In this document: piece by piece, positions 36,506 to 45,799 of the stretch
How the letters are laid out: each line of letters starts with the position of its first letter
How positions within the stretch are numbered: position 1 is the stretch's first letter
Assembly: GCA_029262375.1 (NCBI GenBank)
Contig: JAJCZM010000041.1
Span: forward strand, 1 to 54,155
Length of the DNA: 54,155 nt
Direction: 5' to 3'
Source: Deltaproteobacteria bacterium
Lineage (GTDB): Bacteria > Desulfobacterota > Binatia > UBA1149 > SPBQ01
Made by a program: the position numbers and the translations under genes
Notes under the pieces: generated by a model
Told to the model about the DNA's origin: nothing
What the model saw: only the letters and a program-made list of their open reading frames with translations
Databases searched by the model: none

Positions 36506-36591
36506 AATGAGCCGAACGGCGTACAATGATTGCTGGACTACGCACACGGCCGACTGCGGGCGTGTCCCCACTGAGCGTACCACTTGGGTCG

Positions 36592-38403
36592 ATGACTGAG
36601 CATTCCAACAACGGGCAAGAAGCGCGCACTTCGGTCACCGACGCCAAGAACGCGCGCCGCCAGTCTTGGGTGCTGCGTAGATTCATCGGCGAAGACGTAG
36701 GCGGGATCCTGTCGGACGATGCGTTGGATCGCAGCGAACGGGTCATCGCAGTCGGGCGACTCGTGCTCTCGTTCGCCGCTCTGGCAATCATCACCGTCGA
36801 TCCGAGAGAGCCCATGTACAGCATGTCGATGCTGTACAGCGTCCTGATCGCATACATCGCCTACAGCGCCGTGCTCTTCTGGGTGTTCAGCAACAGGCGC
36901 GTCGGTTTGCGAGCAACATCCAAACCCATTCTCGTTGCGGATATCGGTTGGTTCACGCTCATCGTGATCCTGAGCGAGGGCAGCACGAGCCCGTTCTTCC
37001 TCCTCTACCTGTTCGGTGTTTGTACCGCGGCGATTCGATGGGGCGTTCGTACGACCGTGCGCGTGGCGGCGTGGTCCGGTGCTCTTTATCTCGTGAGCAT
37101 CCTGGTTGTACGACGTGCCCTGCTCGGTCCCGATTTCAAGATCCACACTGCGCACCTGATGCGACCGATTTACCTGGTCGTGCTGGGCTACCTGGTCGGT
37201 TTCATCGGTGAGCACGAGTTGTCCGCCAAGCGCCGTTTGCTCGAGATGATTTCCATTCAGCGCGAGGTTGGAAGAAGCCGGTCGCAGCTCATCACGTTGG
37301 TACGGCTTCTGCGGCACATCGATCACTTCTTCGGCGCGGACTACATTCTGATTCAGGTACGCTCCAACGAAGGCGAGCGTCTGGAGTGGGAAGGCCGGCG
37401 CTCTCCGGGGCGTCGGATGCGGTTGCATGACATCAGCCCCGGCAGTTGGACTGCCGCCGCCGCAGGCCCCGCTTGCTACCGTGTCGTGCACGCGGTCGGG
37501 AATTGGGGGCGGCGTGTCGAGTGTTACGAGCCTGGCGACGCCCGTGCGCGCGGCCTTTCCGAAACCGAGGAGCCCGGCTTCCTAGCACGCTCTAGCGTGC
37601 GGTCGCTGATCTCGGTGCCGATCTTTGCGTCGGGCGGAGTCGATGGCCGACTGATCGTCGGACGTATCCGTCGGAACTTCTCGAAGGAAGATTTGAGTTT
37701 TTGCCAAACGCTGGTCGCGCAAGCGGCCGTCATTTTGGACAACGTGATCTTACAGGAAAAGGCCGAAGATCTGGCGGTTGCAGAAGAGCGCGGACGCATC
37801 GCGCGCGACGTGCACGATGGCTTTGTTCAGTCGCTGGCGTCGATCGACGTCGGCATCGAGGTATGCCGGCGTATCGAAGAGAAGAACCCTGCTGCGCTCG
37901 ACGACGAACTGCTCGCTCTCCAGCAAACCGTCAAACACGGCTATCGAGAGGCACGGAGCTACCTCGACCGGCTTCGCCACGGTGCTTCGAAGGGGCCTGA
38001 CGTAGATGAGGCGGCGCGGGCACTGGTATCGGAGTTTCGCGAGCGAACCGATCTCGACATCGTCTTTTCGTCGAGTGCGGCCGGGATTCCGGCACGCCAC
38101 GGCGTCGGCTTCGAATTGTTGCAGATCGTTAGAGAGGGACTCACCAACATTCTCCGACACGCGAATGCCAGCCGTGCGACGGTCAGTGTTACCGCCGCTA
38201 ATGGAGATATCGAGGTATGCATCCGCGACGATGGTCGCGGTTTCCCCACGGTGGAGGACCATGGTGGGGGCCGATTGCCCAGTAGCGCCGCCCCTTGGTC
38301 GATCCGTGAACGTGTAGAAGCGCTCAGCGGCACACTCCGCGTGTCCAGCCGGGCTGGCAGCGGTTCCGAGATCCGTATAACGTTACCTTCAGAAGCACCG
38401 TAG
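36592..38403 (+). CDS. Membrane sensor histidine kinase, NarL-partner (HisKA_3) type
   Basis: The protein has six predicted membrane segments in its first ~200 residues, then a GAF-like domain (IDHFFGADYILIQV to QAAVILDN), then the HisKA_3 dimerisation domain with phosphorylated histidine H408 in IARDVHDGFVQSL, and a HATPase domain with N-box REGLTNILRHANAS and G-box DDGRGF. The last G-box region (APWSIRERVEALSG) keeps RERV but has lost the usual GLxxM. ATG 36592 is chosen; ATG 36526 would add 22 residues. The gene is 16 bases from the response regulator that follows, its likely partner. The input signal is unknown. Confidence 0.9.
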   Translation: MTEHSNNGQEARTSVTDAKNARRQSWVLRRFIGEDVGGILSDDALDRSERVIAVGRLVLSFAALAIITVDPREPMYSMSMLYSVLIAYIAYSAVLFWVFSNRRVGLRATSKPILVADIGWFTLIVILSEGSTSPFFLLYLFGVCTAAIRWGVRTTVRVAAWSGALYLVSILVVRRALLGPDFKIHTAHLMRPIYLVVLGYLVGFIGEHELSAKRRLLEMISIQREVGRSRSQLITLVRLLRHIDHFFGADYILIQVRSNEGERLEWEGRRSPGRRMRLHDISPGSWTAAAAGPACYRVVHAVGNWGRRVECYEPGDARARGLSETEEPGFLARSSVRSLISVPIFASGGVDGRLIVGRIRRNFSKEDLSFCQTLVAQAAVILDNVILQEKAEDLAVAEERGRIARDVHDGFVQSLASIDVGIEVCRRIEEKNPAALDDELLALQQTVKHGYREARSYLDRLRHGASKGPDVDEAARALVSEFRERTDLDIVFSSSAAGIPARHGVGFELLQIVREGLTNILRHANASRATVSVTAANGDIEVCIRDDGRGFPTVEDHGGGRLPSSAAPWSIRERVEALSGTLRVSSRAGSGSEIRITLPSEAP

Positions 38404-38419
38404 CGAGGAATAACTAGAA

Positions 38420-39058
38420 GTGATCCGCGTAGCTATCGTCGACGACCACACCATGCTCCGCGAAGGCCTGCGTAAGGTTCTCGCAATGGAGGACGATCTC
38501 GAAGTCATCGCTGACACCGACGATGCACGCGAGGCCGCCCGTATTGCCAAAGAGAACACTCCCGATGTCCTGCTCCTCGATCTGCGCATGCCGGGAACCG
38601 GCGGCCTCGAAGTCATCGGTCCCATTCACGAAGCCAGCCCCACAACGAAGGTTCTGATCCTTACGGCGTCGGATGATCGTCGGGATCACGTTGCTGCGCT
38701 CACCCAGGGCGCGCGCGGTATCATCATGAAGGACTCGGCGGCCGAGACGCTCGTCACGGCCATTCGCGCCGTACACAGCGGCCAGGCTTGGGTCGACCGC
38801 GATATCACCGGAACCCTACTCGAAGAACTGGCGCACCGTGGTGGGCCTGAGCAAGGCGCCAGTGACAAGCCACTGCTCACGGCGCGGGAATCCGAGATCG
38901 TCGATTTGGTGATCTCCGGCTGTCGCAACCGTGAGATCTCTGAGCGTCTGACTATCAGTGAGAAGACGGTCAAAGCGCACCTCAGTAACATATTTGCCAA
39001 ACTAGGTGTGCGTGATCGCCTCGAACTCGCGATCTACGCACTGAATCGCAAAGTCTAG
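38420..39058 (+). CDS. NarL/FixJ-family response regulator
   Basis: The 212-aa protein is a two-domain regulator. The receiver domain has the acidic pocket (VDDH), phosphoacceptor D54 in LLLDLRMPG, and the conserved T and K of ILTASDD and GIIMKD. The C-terminal LuxR-type helix-turn-helix is LTARESEIVDLVISGCRNRE followed by RLTISEKTVKAHLSNIFAKLGV. It starts at GTG 38420, 16 bases after the kinase gene. It is the expected output of the HisKA_3 kinase upstream. Its target genes are unknown; a hairpin follows the stop. Confidence 0.95.
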   Translation: MIRVAIVDDHTMLREGLRKVLAMEDDLEVIADTDDAREAARIAKENTPDVLLLDLRMPGTGGLEVIGPIHEASPTTKVLILTASDDRRDHVAALTQGARGIIMKDSAAETLVTAIRAVHSGQAWVDRDITGTLLEELAHRGGPEQGASDKPLLTARESEIVDLVISGCRNREISERLTISEKTVKAHLSNIFAKLGVRDRLELAIYALNRKV

Positions 39059-39068
39059 TTTGCCTGCC

Positions 39069-39089
39069 ACACGGGTCGCTTGACCCTGT
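39069..39089 (+). terminator. Weak hairpin after the response regulator
   Basis: GGGTC (39073-39077) and GACCC (39082-39086) pair around a GCTT loop, and ACA/TGT can extend the stem past one bulge. The following sequence is not a clear T-run, so this may end the kinase-regulator transcript only partly, or be a chance hairpin. Confidence 0.3.
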
Positions 39090-39110
39090 CTGCTTCCACA
39101 ATCACGATGC

Positions 39111-40187
39111 TTGGCGGTGCTCAATGCACCGGTTTTACAGCTCGTGGAAGAACAAGAACTTAAAAGCGCCGACGAATTGCTCGCGCGTTTCGGTGCGCTC
39201 GATCAGCCGGAGACCTATACCCCGCAGGAGTGCGCGCGCATTGAAGCACTGGTCGCTGAGATTGAAGAGCTCAAAGAGCGCGAGGACGCGATCATCCTTG
39301 CGCACAACTATCAGCGACCGGAGATCTTCGAGGTCGCCGACTTTATCGGCGATTCACTGGAACTAGCAAAAAAAGGCCGCGACGTCTCGCAGTCCACCAT
39401 CGTATTCTGCGGTGTACACTTCATGGCCGAAACGGCGAAGATTCTGGCCCCCGAGAAGCGCGTCATCATTCCCGATAGCAATGCCGGCTGCTCCCTCGCT
39501 GAGAGCGCCGATGCAGACGAACTCGTCGCTCGTCGCGACGAACTTCGCGAGATCTATCCCGACATCAAGATCGTGTCCTACGTGAACACTACCGCCGAGG
39601 TGAAGGCGGTTACCGACGTCTGCTGCACTTCATCTAATGCACTCGACATCGTCGAGAAGATCGACAGCCAAAACATTCTCTTCGTGCCCGATGAAAATCT
39701 TGCGTCTTGGGTTTCGAAGAACACCGATAAACACATCATCGCGTGGAACGGCAACTGTTACGTCCACCATCAGATTCGTCCCGAAGAGATCCGTCGCATG
39801 CGCGATGCGCGGCCAAACCTGAAAGTGGTTGCGCACCCGGAATGTCGCGACGATGTGCTGCAAGAGGCGGACGAAGTGCTCAGCACGAGCGGGATGATCC
39901 GCTACGCACATGAATCGGACTCTCAAGAGTTCCTGATCGTGACGGAATGTGGACTCTCCGATCGACTGATCATGGAAGTTCCAGAAAAGACTTTCTACAA
40001 GGCGTGCCAGCTCTGCAAGTTCATGAAGATGATTACGCTCGAGGGCACGCGCGATGCGCTTCTCACCGGGCGCGATGAGATCGAACTCTCAATAGAAATC
40101 TGCGATGCCGCGCGCGGTTCGCTCGAGCGAATGTTCGAGCTGAGCTGGTCGTCCGGGCCTGGGCCGGACTCATCGACGCCGCGGTAG
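39111..40187 (+). CDS. nadA: Quinolinate synthase A
   Basis: NadA condenses iminoaspartate (from NadB) with dihydroxyacetone phosphate to quinolinate, using a [4Fe-4S] cluster. The 358-aa sequence contains IILAHNYQRPEIFEVADFIGDSLE near residue 60 and the cluster-binding cysteines in FCGVHFMAETAKIL, GNCYVHHQIRPEE and CQLCKFMKM. VVAHPECRDDVL and DSQEFLIVTECGL are also typical. The extra N-terminal ~45 residues are seen in many NadA proteins. The start is TTG 39111 or GTG 39117; no good ribosome-binding site is visible. It is followed 22 bases later by the Mrp operon. Confidence 0.94.
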   Translation: MAVLNAPVLQLVEEQELKSADELLARFGALDQPETYTPQECARIEALVAEIEELKEREDAIILAHNYQRPEIFEVADFIGDSLELAKKGRDVSQSTIVFCGVHFMAETAKILAPEKRVIIPDSNAGCSLAESADADELVARRDELREIYPDIKIVSYVNTTAEVKAVTDVCCTSSNALDIVEKIDSQNILFVPDENLASWVSKNTDKHIIAWNGNCYVHHQIRPEEIRRMRDARPNLKVVAHPECRDDVLQEADEVLSTSGMIRYAHESDSQEFLIVTECGLSDRLIMEVPEKTFYKACQLCKFMKMITLEGTRDALLTGRDEIELSIEICDAARGSLERMFELSWSSGPGPDSSTPR

Positions 40188-40209
40188 GAAAGGCACGGAA
40201 GGGGAAGTG

Positions 40210-42516
40210 ATGGGAGGCCTGCTGGTAGCCGTGCTCTTGCCGATGGCCGCAGCCGCTGGGTTGCGGTTCGCGGTCGGTGCACGTTCGCGCGCCGCCGGGG
40301 TGGCCGCAAGCACCGTCACGCTGATCTGCTTCGGATTAGTGCTGGCCGCCGCCGCCGAGCATCTGCACGCGCCATCCTCGGTCTCTTATCCGTGGATCCC
40401 ACAGTTGGGGCTCAATCTGACTCTGGTCGCTGACGGCTTGAGCCTACTATTCGCGCTTCTCATTACCGGTGTCGGTTCCATCGTCTTCACGTTCGCGACC
40501 GCCTACCTTGGGCCGGACGAGAATTGCCGACGTTTCTTCTCGTATTTGCTCTTGTTCATGAGCGCGATGCTGGGTGTCGTCCTTTCCGGCAATCTCATTG
40601 TGTTGTTCGTTTTCTGGGAACTCACCTCTGTCTCGTCCTTTCTTCTGATCGGCTTCTGGCATCAACGCGAGGCCTCTCGAAACGGAGCGCTCAAAGCGTT
40701 GGTTGTCACCTCGACCGGCGGCCTTGCCATGCTCGTGGGGTTCGTGATGATCGGGATCGTGTGCGGGTCGTTCGAACTCGCGCACGTCGTCGAGCATCGA
40801 GAACTGTTGTACGCCAGCCCGTGGGCCGGGCCGGCCGCGTTCCTGGTCCTGATAGGAGCGATGACGAAATCGGCGCAGCTCCCGTTTCATCTATGGTTGC
40901 CAAGCGCGATGGAAGCACCGACTCCCGTGAGCGCCTTCCTGCATGCGGCTACGATGGTAAAGGCCGGGCTCTTTCTCGTGGCACGCATGGGACCGCTCAT
41001 GGCGGGTGTGGCGATTTGGACTCCGATGGCAGCCGGCGTCGGTCTGGCAACGATGGTCTGGGGGAGCTGGCTTGCGCTGCGGCAGACCGATCTGAAGGGC
41101 CTGCTCGCGTTTTCCACCGTGAGCCAGCTCGGCCTGATCATGAGCCTGCTGTCGCAGGCATCCCCAGCGGCTACATCCGCCGGGCTGCTGCACCTGCTCA
41201 ACCACGGCCTTTTCAAAGGCGCCCTGTTTCTCCTCGTCGGTGTCATCGAGCACGAGGCGCACACGCGCGACATCACGCGTCTGGGACCGCTGCCCGCACG
41301 TATGCCGCGCGTGCACACCCTCCTGGCGATCGCGGCTCTGTCGATGGCGGGTGTGCCGCCGCTCGGAGGCTTCGTCTCAAAGGAGCTGTTCCTTGAATGG
41401 CAACTGAATCTCGGCCTCTTCACGGCCGTGGTGGCTGTAGTGGGATCCGTCTTGACGGCGGCTTACTGTTTTGCGCTGGCGATTGGCCTCGCCCGCGGCC
41501 GCGGCGCACCGGTAGGCGAAGCTGCCGCCGCGCATGATCCCGGGATGTCGTTGCTCTGGGGGCCGGCCGTGCTGGTCACGGCTGCCGTCGGTCTCGGATT
41601 CGCGCCTCAGGCTATGGTCGGGAGTCTCGTCGAGAGTGCGACCGCGGCCGCCGTGCTCGACGCGCCCCTGCATCTGCATCTCGCACTTTGGCATGGCTGG
41701 TCTACCACCTTGGCCGCGAGCGGTGTCGCGATCACCGGCGGGTACATCCTCTACACGTTCTGGTGGCAACAGAGCAGCATCGTCCCTGCGACGTTGATCA
41801 CGGATCGACTCTACAGCGGCTTCCTCGTCGGCCTGGAGAAAGGCGCGCGGGCGATCACCGACTCGTACATGAGCGGCTACCTCTGGCGTTATTTGGTACT
41901 CATTCTATCGGTCGGCGTTACGGCTATGGTTGCAGCCGTCGTTGGTTCCGGTTTCGACTCGCCTGTCGTCTGGAACGCGCGCACGACACGCGCGCACGAA
42001 CTGCTCATCATCGTGGGGGCGCTCGCGGCTGCCGTTGCCGCGGCGCGCGCGCCTACGCGCCTTGCGGCCATTCTCGCGCTGGGAGCAAACGGCTATAGCC
42101 TGGCCCTACTGTTCAGCCTGCTCGGTGCACCCGATCTCGCGCTGACTCAGGTCATGGTGGAAACCGCGTCGGTGGCTCTGTTTTTGGCAGTTTTCGTCTA
42201 CCTGCCGCCGTACCGGCCGATGCGCAACAAGCGTTTTCGTCCTGGACACATGGCAGTCGCGGCACTGTTCGGATTCGGTGTTGCCGGTCTCGTCTATGTA
42301 GTGCGCGGAATGCGAGTGGCTCCGACGATCGCTGGGCATTTCATCGCAAAGAGCGTCCCTGAGGCGGGCGGGCACAACATCGTCAACGTCATCCTCGTGG
42401 ACTTCCGAGGTCTGGATACGCTCGGCGAGATCACCGTGCTCTCAGTGGCGGCGCTTGCGGCCTATTCGATCGTACGGGGTCTACGAGAACGTCGAGCCGA
42501 TGGAGACATCTCGTGA
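40210..42516 (+). CDS. mrpA: Mrp (Mnh) antiporter subunit A
   Basis: MrpA is the largest subunit of the multi-subunit Na+(K+)/H+ antiporter, related to NuoL. The 768-aa protein is almost wholly hydrophobic. The antiporter domain contains MTKSAQLPFHLWLPSAMEAPTP, with the conserved lysine, and ATMVKAGLF with a second lysine. MAGVPPLGGFVSKELF is also conserved. The C-terminal third contains a DUF4040/MbhE-like part (VTQ-type LTQVMVETASVALFLAVFVYLPP), usual in MrpA. ATG 40210 has AAGGGGAAG upstream; GTG 40207 is also possible. The stop forms GTGA with the next start. Confidence 0.94.
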   Translation: MGGLLVAVLLPMAAAAGLRFAVGARSRAAGVAASTVTLICFGLVLAAAAEHLHAPSSVSYPWIPQLGLNLTLVADGLSLLFALLITGVGSIVFTFATAYLGPDENCRRFFSYLLLFMSAMLGVVLSGNLIVLFVFWELTSVSSFLLIGFWHQREASRNGALKALVVTSTGGLAMLVGFVMIGIVCGSFELAHVVEHRELLYASPWAGPAAFLVLIGAMTKSAQLPFHLWLPSAMEAPTPVSAFLHAATMVKAGLFLVARMGPLMAGVAIWTPMAAGVGLATMVWGSWLALRQTDLKGLLAFSTVSQLGLIMSLLSQASPAATSAGLLHLLNHGLFKGALFLLVGVIEHEAHTRDITRLGPLPARMPRVHTLLAIAALSMAGVPPLGGFVSKELFLEWQLNLGLFTAVVAVVGSVLTAAYCFALAIGLARGRGAPVGEAAAAHDPGMSLLWGPAVLVTAAVGLGFAPQAMVGSLVESATAAAVLDAPLHLHLALWHGWSTTLAASGVAITGGYILYTFWWQQSSIVPATLITDRLYSGFLVGLEKGARAITDSYMSGYLWRYLVLILSVGVTAMVAAVVGSGFDSPVVWNARTTRAHELLIIVGALAAAVAAARAPTRLAAILALGANGYSLALLFSLLGAPDLALTQVMVETASVALFLAVFVYLPPYRPMRNKRFRPGHMAVAALFGFGVAGLVYVVRGMRVAPTIAGHFIAKSVPEAGGHNIVNVILVDFRGLDTLGEITVLSVAALAAYSIVRGLRERRADGDIS

Positions 42517-42998
42517 AGCGCGACAGTCTTATCTTCATGACGGTCGTTCCTTGGGTGGTTCCGGTTCTTCTTGCCGCATCGCTCATGCTGTTTCTCAAAG
42601 GACACAACGCACCGGGCGGCGGATTCATCGCGGGCCTGCTGACCGCCGTGGCGCTGGTTCTACGACTGCTTGCATACGGCAGCGAGTCCGTTCGTGGGAA
42701 GGAATCGCTGTACATCAATCTGATCATCGGTGGTCTCGCGATTGCGGCAACGACCGCGATCGTTCCGACACTTCTCGGGTATCCGTTTTTCACGCACACG
42801 TTCGGGCACGTACATGTCGCGTTACTCGGAGATATCGAGCTGGCAAGCGCGGCATTGTTCGACCTCGGCGTATATCTCGTGGTCGTTGGAAACGTAGTGA
42901 CTGTCATCGTCGCGTTGACGCTCTCTGACGAGCCGCCGTCCGATCGCGATGCGCAAGCAAATGGCGCCGAGGGTACAGGAGCACAGGATGGGCATTGA
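42513..42998 (+). CDS. mrpB: Mrp antiporter subunit B
   Basis: The 161-aa protein is an MnhB-family membrane subunit: GHNAPGGGFIAGLLTAVALVL is the diagnostic loop and helix. Four hydrophobic segments are visible, and the protein ends with a hydrophilic tail (residues ~140-161) rich in Asp, Arg and Gly. Its GTG overlaps the mrpA stop as GTGA. MrpB is needed for assembly and activity of the antiporter complex. Confidence 0.94.
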   Translation: MKRDSLIFMTVVPWVVPVLLAASLMLFLKGHNAPGGGFIAGLLTAVALVLRLLAYGSESVRGKESLYINLIIGGLAIAATTAIVPTLLGYPFFTHTFGHVHVALLGDIELASAALFDLGVYLVVVGNVVTVIVALTLSDEPPSDRDAQANGAEGTGAQDGH

Positions 42999-43335
42999 AA
43001 TCCCGATCCTTCTGCTCGTAGGCGCGCTGCTTACTACAGGCGTCTATCTGGTTCTCGATCGCACTCTCTTGCGTGTGGTCATCGGCTTGGGGCTGCTCTC
43101 CAACGGAACCCACCTGCTGTTGCTCTCGACGGGCGGCCTCGAGGAAGGCGCAGCGCCGGTGTTGGCCCACGGTGTCTCGACGGTGGTCGATCCCCTCCCC
43201 CAGGCGCTGATATTGACAGCCATCGTCATTTCGTTCGGGGTCACGGCGCTGCTGCTGACGATTTCCTACGGCGTTTACGAGCGCTACCGCAGCGACGATC
43301 TGCGCGAACTGCACGGAAGGCTCGACGATGAGTAA
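42988..43335 (+). CDS. mrpC: Mrp antiporter subunit C
   Basis: The 115-aa protein is the NuoK-like subunit: three hydrophobic helices, with GVYLVLDRTLLRVVIGLGLLSNGTHLLLL in the first two and DPLPQALILTAIVISFGVTAL in the third, the family signature. ATG 42988 overlaps the mrpB stop by 11 bases; a longer frame would start inside mrpB without conservation. The stop overlaps mrpD by eight bases. Confidence 0.95.
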   Translation: MGIEIPILLLVGALLTTGVYLVLDRTLLRVVIGLGLLSNGTHLLLLSTGGLEEGAAPVLAHGVSTVVDPLPQALILTAIVISFGVTALLLTISYGVYERYRSDDLRELHGRLDDE

Positions 43336-44818
43336 CCTTCCGATCATCCCTGTCGCGCTGCCGCTCGTGGCGGGCATTGTCTTGGCGCTGATTCGGGAGC
43401 GAACCGTCGCGTCACGCGCGGTCTCCTTGCTCGTCAACTGTGTGGGCCTCGGCGTGGCGTGGTCGCTCATGATGAAGGTTCAGAGCGAGGGAATACAGAC
43501 GCTGGGGTTCGGCGGCTGGGCGGCGCCGTACGGGATTTTCTTCGCCGTCGACATGCTCAGCGCGCTCATGGTCCTCGTGACGATGGTCGTTTCGACCGCC
43601 ACACTCCTGTTCGCGTGCTTCTCGCTAGACGAGTTTCGCGAGCGCAGGTTCTTCTACGCATTCTTTCAGTTCTTGCTCGTAGGCGTTAACGGCTCGTTCC
43701 TTACCGGGGATCTCTTCAACCTCTTCGTATGGTTCGAAGTACTTCTCATCAGTTCGTACGCCCTGATGGTCCTCGGCAGCGAGGGGTACCAGCTGCAAGA
43801 GACGTTCAAGTATCTCGTGATCAACGCGGTTTCCTCGATGCTCTTCCTTATCGGCGTCGCGGTAATCTATAGCCTCACGGGAACGCTCAACATGGCCGAT
43901 CTGTCGGTCAAACTCGCGCTCGTTGAGGACCAGGGGGCGGTGGCTGCGGTAGCCGTGATCTTCATGATGGTCTTCGGCCTCAAGGGAGGACTATTCCCGC
44001 TCTACATGTGGCTCCCGCGCGCGTACTTCGCGCCGCCTACTGTGATCAGCGCCCTGTTCGGTGGATTGCTCACGAAGGTCGGCGTCTATGCTCTGTTCCG
44101 GACGACGTCGCTCATGTTCGTGGACAACGTGCCGTTTACGCTGCCAGTGTTGATCGTTGTGTCGGCCGGCACGATGTTTTTCGGCGTGCTCGGCGCTCTG
44201 GCACAGTGGGACTTCAAGCGCGTTCTCAGTTACCACATCGTCAGCCAGATCGGCTATATGATCATGGGATTGGCGATCTACACGCCCTTGGCACTGGCCG
44301 GTGCTATTTTCTACATCGTCCATCACATTCTCGTGAAGACCGCACTTTTTCTCATCGCGGCCGCAGTTGAGAAGTTGCGGGGTACTACCAATCTCGCGCG
44401 TCTCGGCGGCGTGATGGAGAGTCGACCCGCACTGGCGGTCCTCTTCATGATCGCCGGGCTGTCGCTCGCCGGCGTACCGCCTCTGAGCGGCTTTGTGGCG
44501 AAGCTGATGCTCATTCGCGGCGGCCTGGAGGAACAGTCTTACTTCATCGTCGTCGTCAGCGTGCTGGTCAGTTTCCTCACGCTGTTCTCGATGATGAAGA
44601 TCTTCCGCTACGGATTCTGGCGTTCCAGTGAGAGTGCCGATCTGGATGAGACGGGCGCGGGGATGCGGATCGTGGCGACGAGCGTTCTCGTCGGCGCCGG
44701 GATAGTCCTCGGCCTCGGCGCGGTCTGGGTACTACCGTATGCTGAGCTGGCAGCCGAGCAGATGCTGGACACGCAGGGCTATATCGATGCCGTTCTCGGC
44801 CCGGGAGCTTCGAACTGA
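43328..44818 (+). CDS. mrpD: Mrp antiporter subunit D
   Basis: This is the second NuoL/N-like antiporter subunit, 496 aa with about 14 hydrophobic segments. The core contains NLFVWFEVLLISSYALMVLG (with the conserved glutamate), GLKGGLFPLYMWLPRAY (with the conserved lysine), and LAGVPPLSGFVAKLMLIRGG. The order and size fit MnhD, not NuoN, because it is set among the small B, C, E, F and G subunits. Its stop and the mrpE start form TGATG. Confidence 0.95.
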   Translation: MSNLPIIPVALPLVAGIVLALIRERTVASRAVSLLVNCVGLGVAWSLMMKVQSEGIQTLGFGGWAAPYGIFFAVDMLSALMVLVTMVVSTATLLFACFSLDEFRERRFFYAFFQFLLVGVNGSFLTGDLFNLFVWFEVLLISSYALMVLGSEGYQLQETFKYLVINAVSSMLFLIGVAVIYSLTGTLNMADLSVKLALVEDQGAVAAVAVIFMMVFGLKGGLFPLYMWLPRAYFAPPTVISALFGGLLTKVGVYALFRTTSLMFVDNVPFTLPVLIVVSAGTMFFGVLGALAQWDFKRVLSYHIVSQIGYMIMGLAIYTPLALAGAIFYIVHHILVKTALFLIAAAVEKLRGTTNLARLGGVMESRPALAVLFMIAGLSLAGVPPLSGFVAKLMLIRGGLEEQSYFIVVVSVLVSFLTLFSMMKIFRYGFWRSSESADLDETGAGMRIVATSVLVGAGIVLGLGAVWVLPYAELAAEQMLDTQGYIDAVLGPGASN

Positions 44819-45153
44819 TGTTCAGCGCGCGCAAGATCTTCGCAGCGCTGGGACTGCTAGTTAGTTTCGTACTCGAACTGATTGCGGCGAACTGGGCCGT
44901 GCTGCGCATCGTCATGCGCCCACGCCTGGCGCTGCGTCCAGGCATTCTAGCGTACCGGACCGAGTTGCGATCGGACCTGGCCAAGACCTGGCTGGCGAAC
45001 CTGATAACCCTCACGCCCGGTACGCTCACCCTGTTCGTTTCCGACGACCGCACGACGCTGTATATCCATACGCTCGATATCGACGACACCTCGAAGATTT
45101 CAGACTCGATCCGCCGAGCGTTCGAGTCGAAGCTGCTGGAGCTGGAGAAATGA
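44818..45153 (+). CDS. mrpE: Mrp antiporter subunit E
   Basis: MnhE-family subunit of 111 aa with a hydrophobic N-terminus, the conserved LVSFVLELIAANWAVLRIVMRP stretch, and LANLITLTPGTLTLFVSDDRTTLYIH, the signature of the family. The cytoplasmic tail ends with a helix. It is shorter than many MrpE proteins (about 160 aa), lacking extra N-terminal residues. Overlaps mrpF by four bases (ATGA). Confidence 0.93.
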   Translation: MFSARKIFAALGLLVSFVLELIAANWAVLRIVMRPRLALRPGILAYRTELRSDLAKTWLANLITLTPGTLTLFVSDDRTTLYIHTLDIDDTSKISDSIRRAFESKLLELEK

Positions 45154-45419
45154 TCGTTGCCGTCGCGAACGTCTGTCTGCTCGTACTCGGTGTCGCGACG
45201 CTGGCGGCCCTTTACCGTGTGTTTTTCGGTCCCAGTGTTGCCGATCGCGTCGCGGCCACCGATCTCCTCACGACCTGCGTGATGGCGATCGTCGTGACCG
45301 CCGGAATGACCACCGGCGACCGCAACCACATTGACCTCGTGGTGGCGCTGGGAGTCCTTGGCTTCTTCGGAACGGTGGCTCTGGCGAAGTACCTACGTGG
45401 AGGGCGTGCGATTGATTGA
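45150..45419 (+). CDS. mrpF: Mrp antiporter subunit F
   Basis: The 89-aa MnhF-family subunit has three membrane helices: VANVCLLVLGVATLAALYRVFFGPSVADRVAATDLL, with the conserved R-VFxGPSxxDRVxA-D motif, then VMAIVVTAGMTTG and VVALGVLGFFGTVALAKYL. The ATG overlaps the mrpE stop as ATGA. The end of the gene overlaps the start of mrpG by eight bases. Confidence 0.95.
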   Translation: MIVAVANVCLLVLGVATLAALYRVFFGPSVADRVAATDLLTTCVMAIVVTAGMTTGDRNHIDLVVALGVLGFFGTVALAKYLRGGRAID

Positions 45420-45768
45420 TTGGATCGTCGTCGCCCTGCTGGTGCTCGGCACGTTCTTCGTCGCTCTCGGCGCCGTAGGCCTGCTGCGCCTACCAGACGT
45501 CTATTCACGCATGCATGCCGTGACCAAGGCGACGACGCTCGGTATGGGCGGTTTGTTGGGTGCCTCGGCGATCTTCTTCCTCAGTCATGGGCACTACGTC
45601 TGGGGAGAGTTGCTGACGCTCTGGCTGGTGTTCCTCACGAATCCGGTCGGCGGCCACATGATCGCCAAGAGTGCTTACCTGATCGGCGTCCCGATGGCCG
45701 ATGTCTCCATTCTCGACGAGTTCGGCGAATCCGGCTCCTTGGCCGATAGCGATCACGACACCGACTAG
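45412..45768 (+). CDS. mrpG: Mrp antiporter subunit G
   Basis: The 118-aa MnhG-family subunit contains LGAVGLLRLPDVYSRMHAVTKATTLGMGG, the family signature, and LFLTNPVGGHMIAKSAY-like LVFLTNPVGGHMIAKSAY. TTG 45412 is chosen as start because GGAGGG lies seven bases before it (45399-45404); GTG 45406 would sit almost on top of that site. It completes the A-B-C-D-E-F-G operon. The C-terminus is short and acidic. Confidence 0.93.
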   Translation: MIDWIVVALLVLGTFFVALGAVGLLRLPDVYSRMHAVTKATTLGMGGLLGASAIFFLSHGHYVWGELLTLWLVFLTNPVGGHMIAKSAYLIGVPMADVSILDEFGESGSLADSDHDTD

Positions 45769-45799
45769 GATCAGGTCCCCCTGTAGAACTGCATGGCAG

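Noticed and set aside
36538..37491. Open frame of 317 codons on the minus strand across the histidine kinase gene
   Set aside because: Antisense to a membrane and GAF coding region with clear domain structure; no motif of its own.
40210..45768. Possible NADH dehydrogenase (Nuo) operon
   Set aside because: The NuoL/N/K-like proteins are accompanied by MnhB, MnhE, MnhF and MnhG subunits and no NADH- or quinone-binding subunits, so it is Mrp.
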